Assembly (NCBI GenBank): GCA_004557735.1
Contig: SFFV01000034.1
Span: 1-12,960 of the forward strand
Source of the DNA: Clostridiales bacterium
GTDB taxonomy: Bacteria > Bacillota > Clostridia > Oscillospirales > Oscillospiraceae
DNA length: 12,960 bases
Direction: 5' to 3'
Shown: one piece after another, positions 12,914 through 12,960 of the stretch
Numbering within the stretch: position 1 is the first letter of the stretch
Layout of the letters: every line of letters starts with the position of its first letter
The notes under the pieces: model-generated
Seen by the model: only the letters and a program-made list of their open reading frames with translations
Told to the model about the DNA's origin: nothing
The model's database searches: none
Position numbers and translations under genes: made by a program

Positions 12914-12945
12914 AGCATAAATAGCAGAAAAAGGGAGGCAATGAG

Positions 12946-12960
12946 GTGGAAAAAGGAGTT
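12946..12960 (+). CDS. Probable 5' end of a further gene (truncated by the window)
   Basis: GGGAGG (12933-12938) lies 7 bases before a GTG at 12946, which reads M-E-K-G-V up to the window edge. The ATG at 12941 is only two bases from the same ribosome site, so the GTG is preferred. Five codons do not allow identification. Confidence 0.4.

Overview
The window looks like chromosomal DNA from a fairly GC-rich anaerobic member of the Firmicutes (Bacillota), most likely class Clostridia. The reasons are strong AAGGAG/GGGAGG-type ribosome sites, a Gram-positive cluster in the order rpmH-rnpA-yidD-yidC-jag(khpB), a clostridial-type YidC without an N-terminal signal peptide, and dnaK directly followed by dnaJ. 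An Oscillospirales-like genome would fit, but that is inference; no rRNA or other taxonomic marker is present.

Layout. (1) At 1-2435 (+) lie the 3' two thirds of dnaK and a complete dnaJ. A strong hairpin separates them, and a bidirectional terminator follows. (2) At 2486-8610 is an accessory metabolic block. A four-gene minus-strand operon, in transcription order, encodes a GntP-type permease, a two-cysteine Asp/Glu-racemase/maleate-isomerase-like enzyme, an L-2-amino-thiazoline-4-carboxylate (ATC) hydrolase family protein, and an M20 (AbgB-like) amidohydrolase. A GntR/FCD regulator is divergent from it. Next to the regulator, convergent and one base away, is a CyuA/YhaM-type L-cysteine desulfidase. 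(3) At 8738-11938 (-) is the core operon rpmH-rnpA-yidD-yidC-jag, with a consensus promoter at one end and a terminator at the other. (4) At 11986-12960 (+) are a HAD-family hydrolase with its own promoter, two large hairpins, and the probable first codons of another gene.

The main point of interest is block 2. In Pseudomonas, DL-ATC is converted to L-cysteine by racemisation, ring opening by an ATC hydrolase to N-carbamoyl-L-cysteine, and amide hydrolysis. Here a racemase-fold protein, an ATC-hydrolase family protein and an amidohydrolase are translated almost back to back behind a permease. An enzyme that splits cysteine to pyruvate, sulfide and ammonia lies across a dedicated regulator. 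The natural reading is an uptake-to-sulfide pathway for a cyclic or N-modified cysteine derivative. The substrate is inferred: the M20 protein is of the AbgB branch and not the carbamoylase branch, so the pathway may be a variant with a different compound.

No intergenic stretch exceeds about 280 bases. The larger ones (6554-6710, 8611-8788, 11816-12092, 12822-12945) hold promoters, operators, hairpins and terminators, described individually. I see no tRNA, rRNA, insertion sequence, CRISPR array or obvious attachment site.
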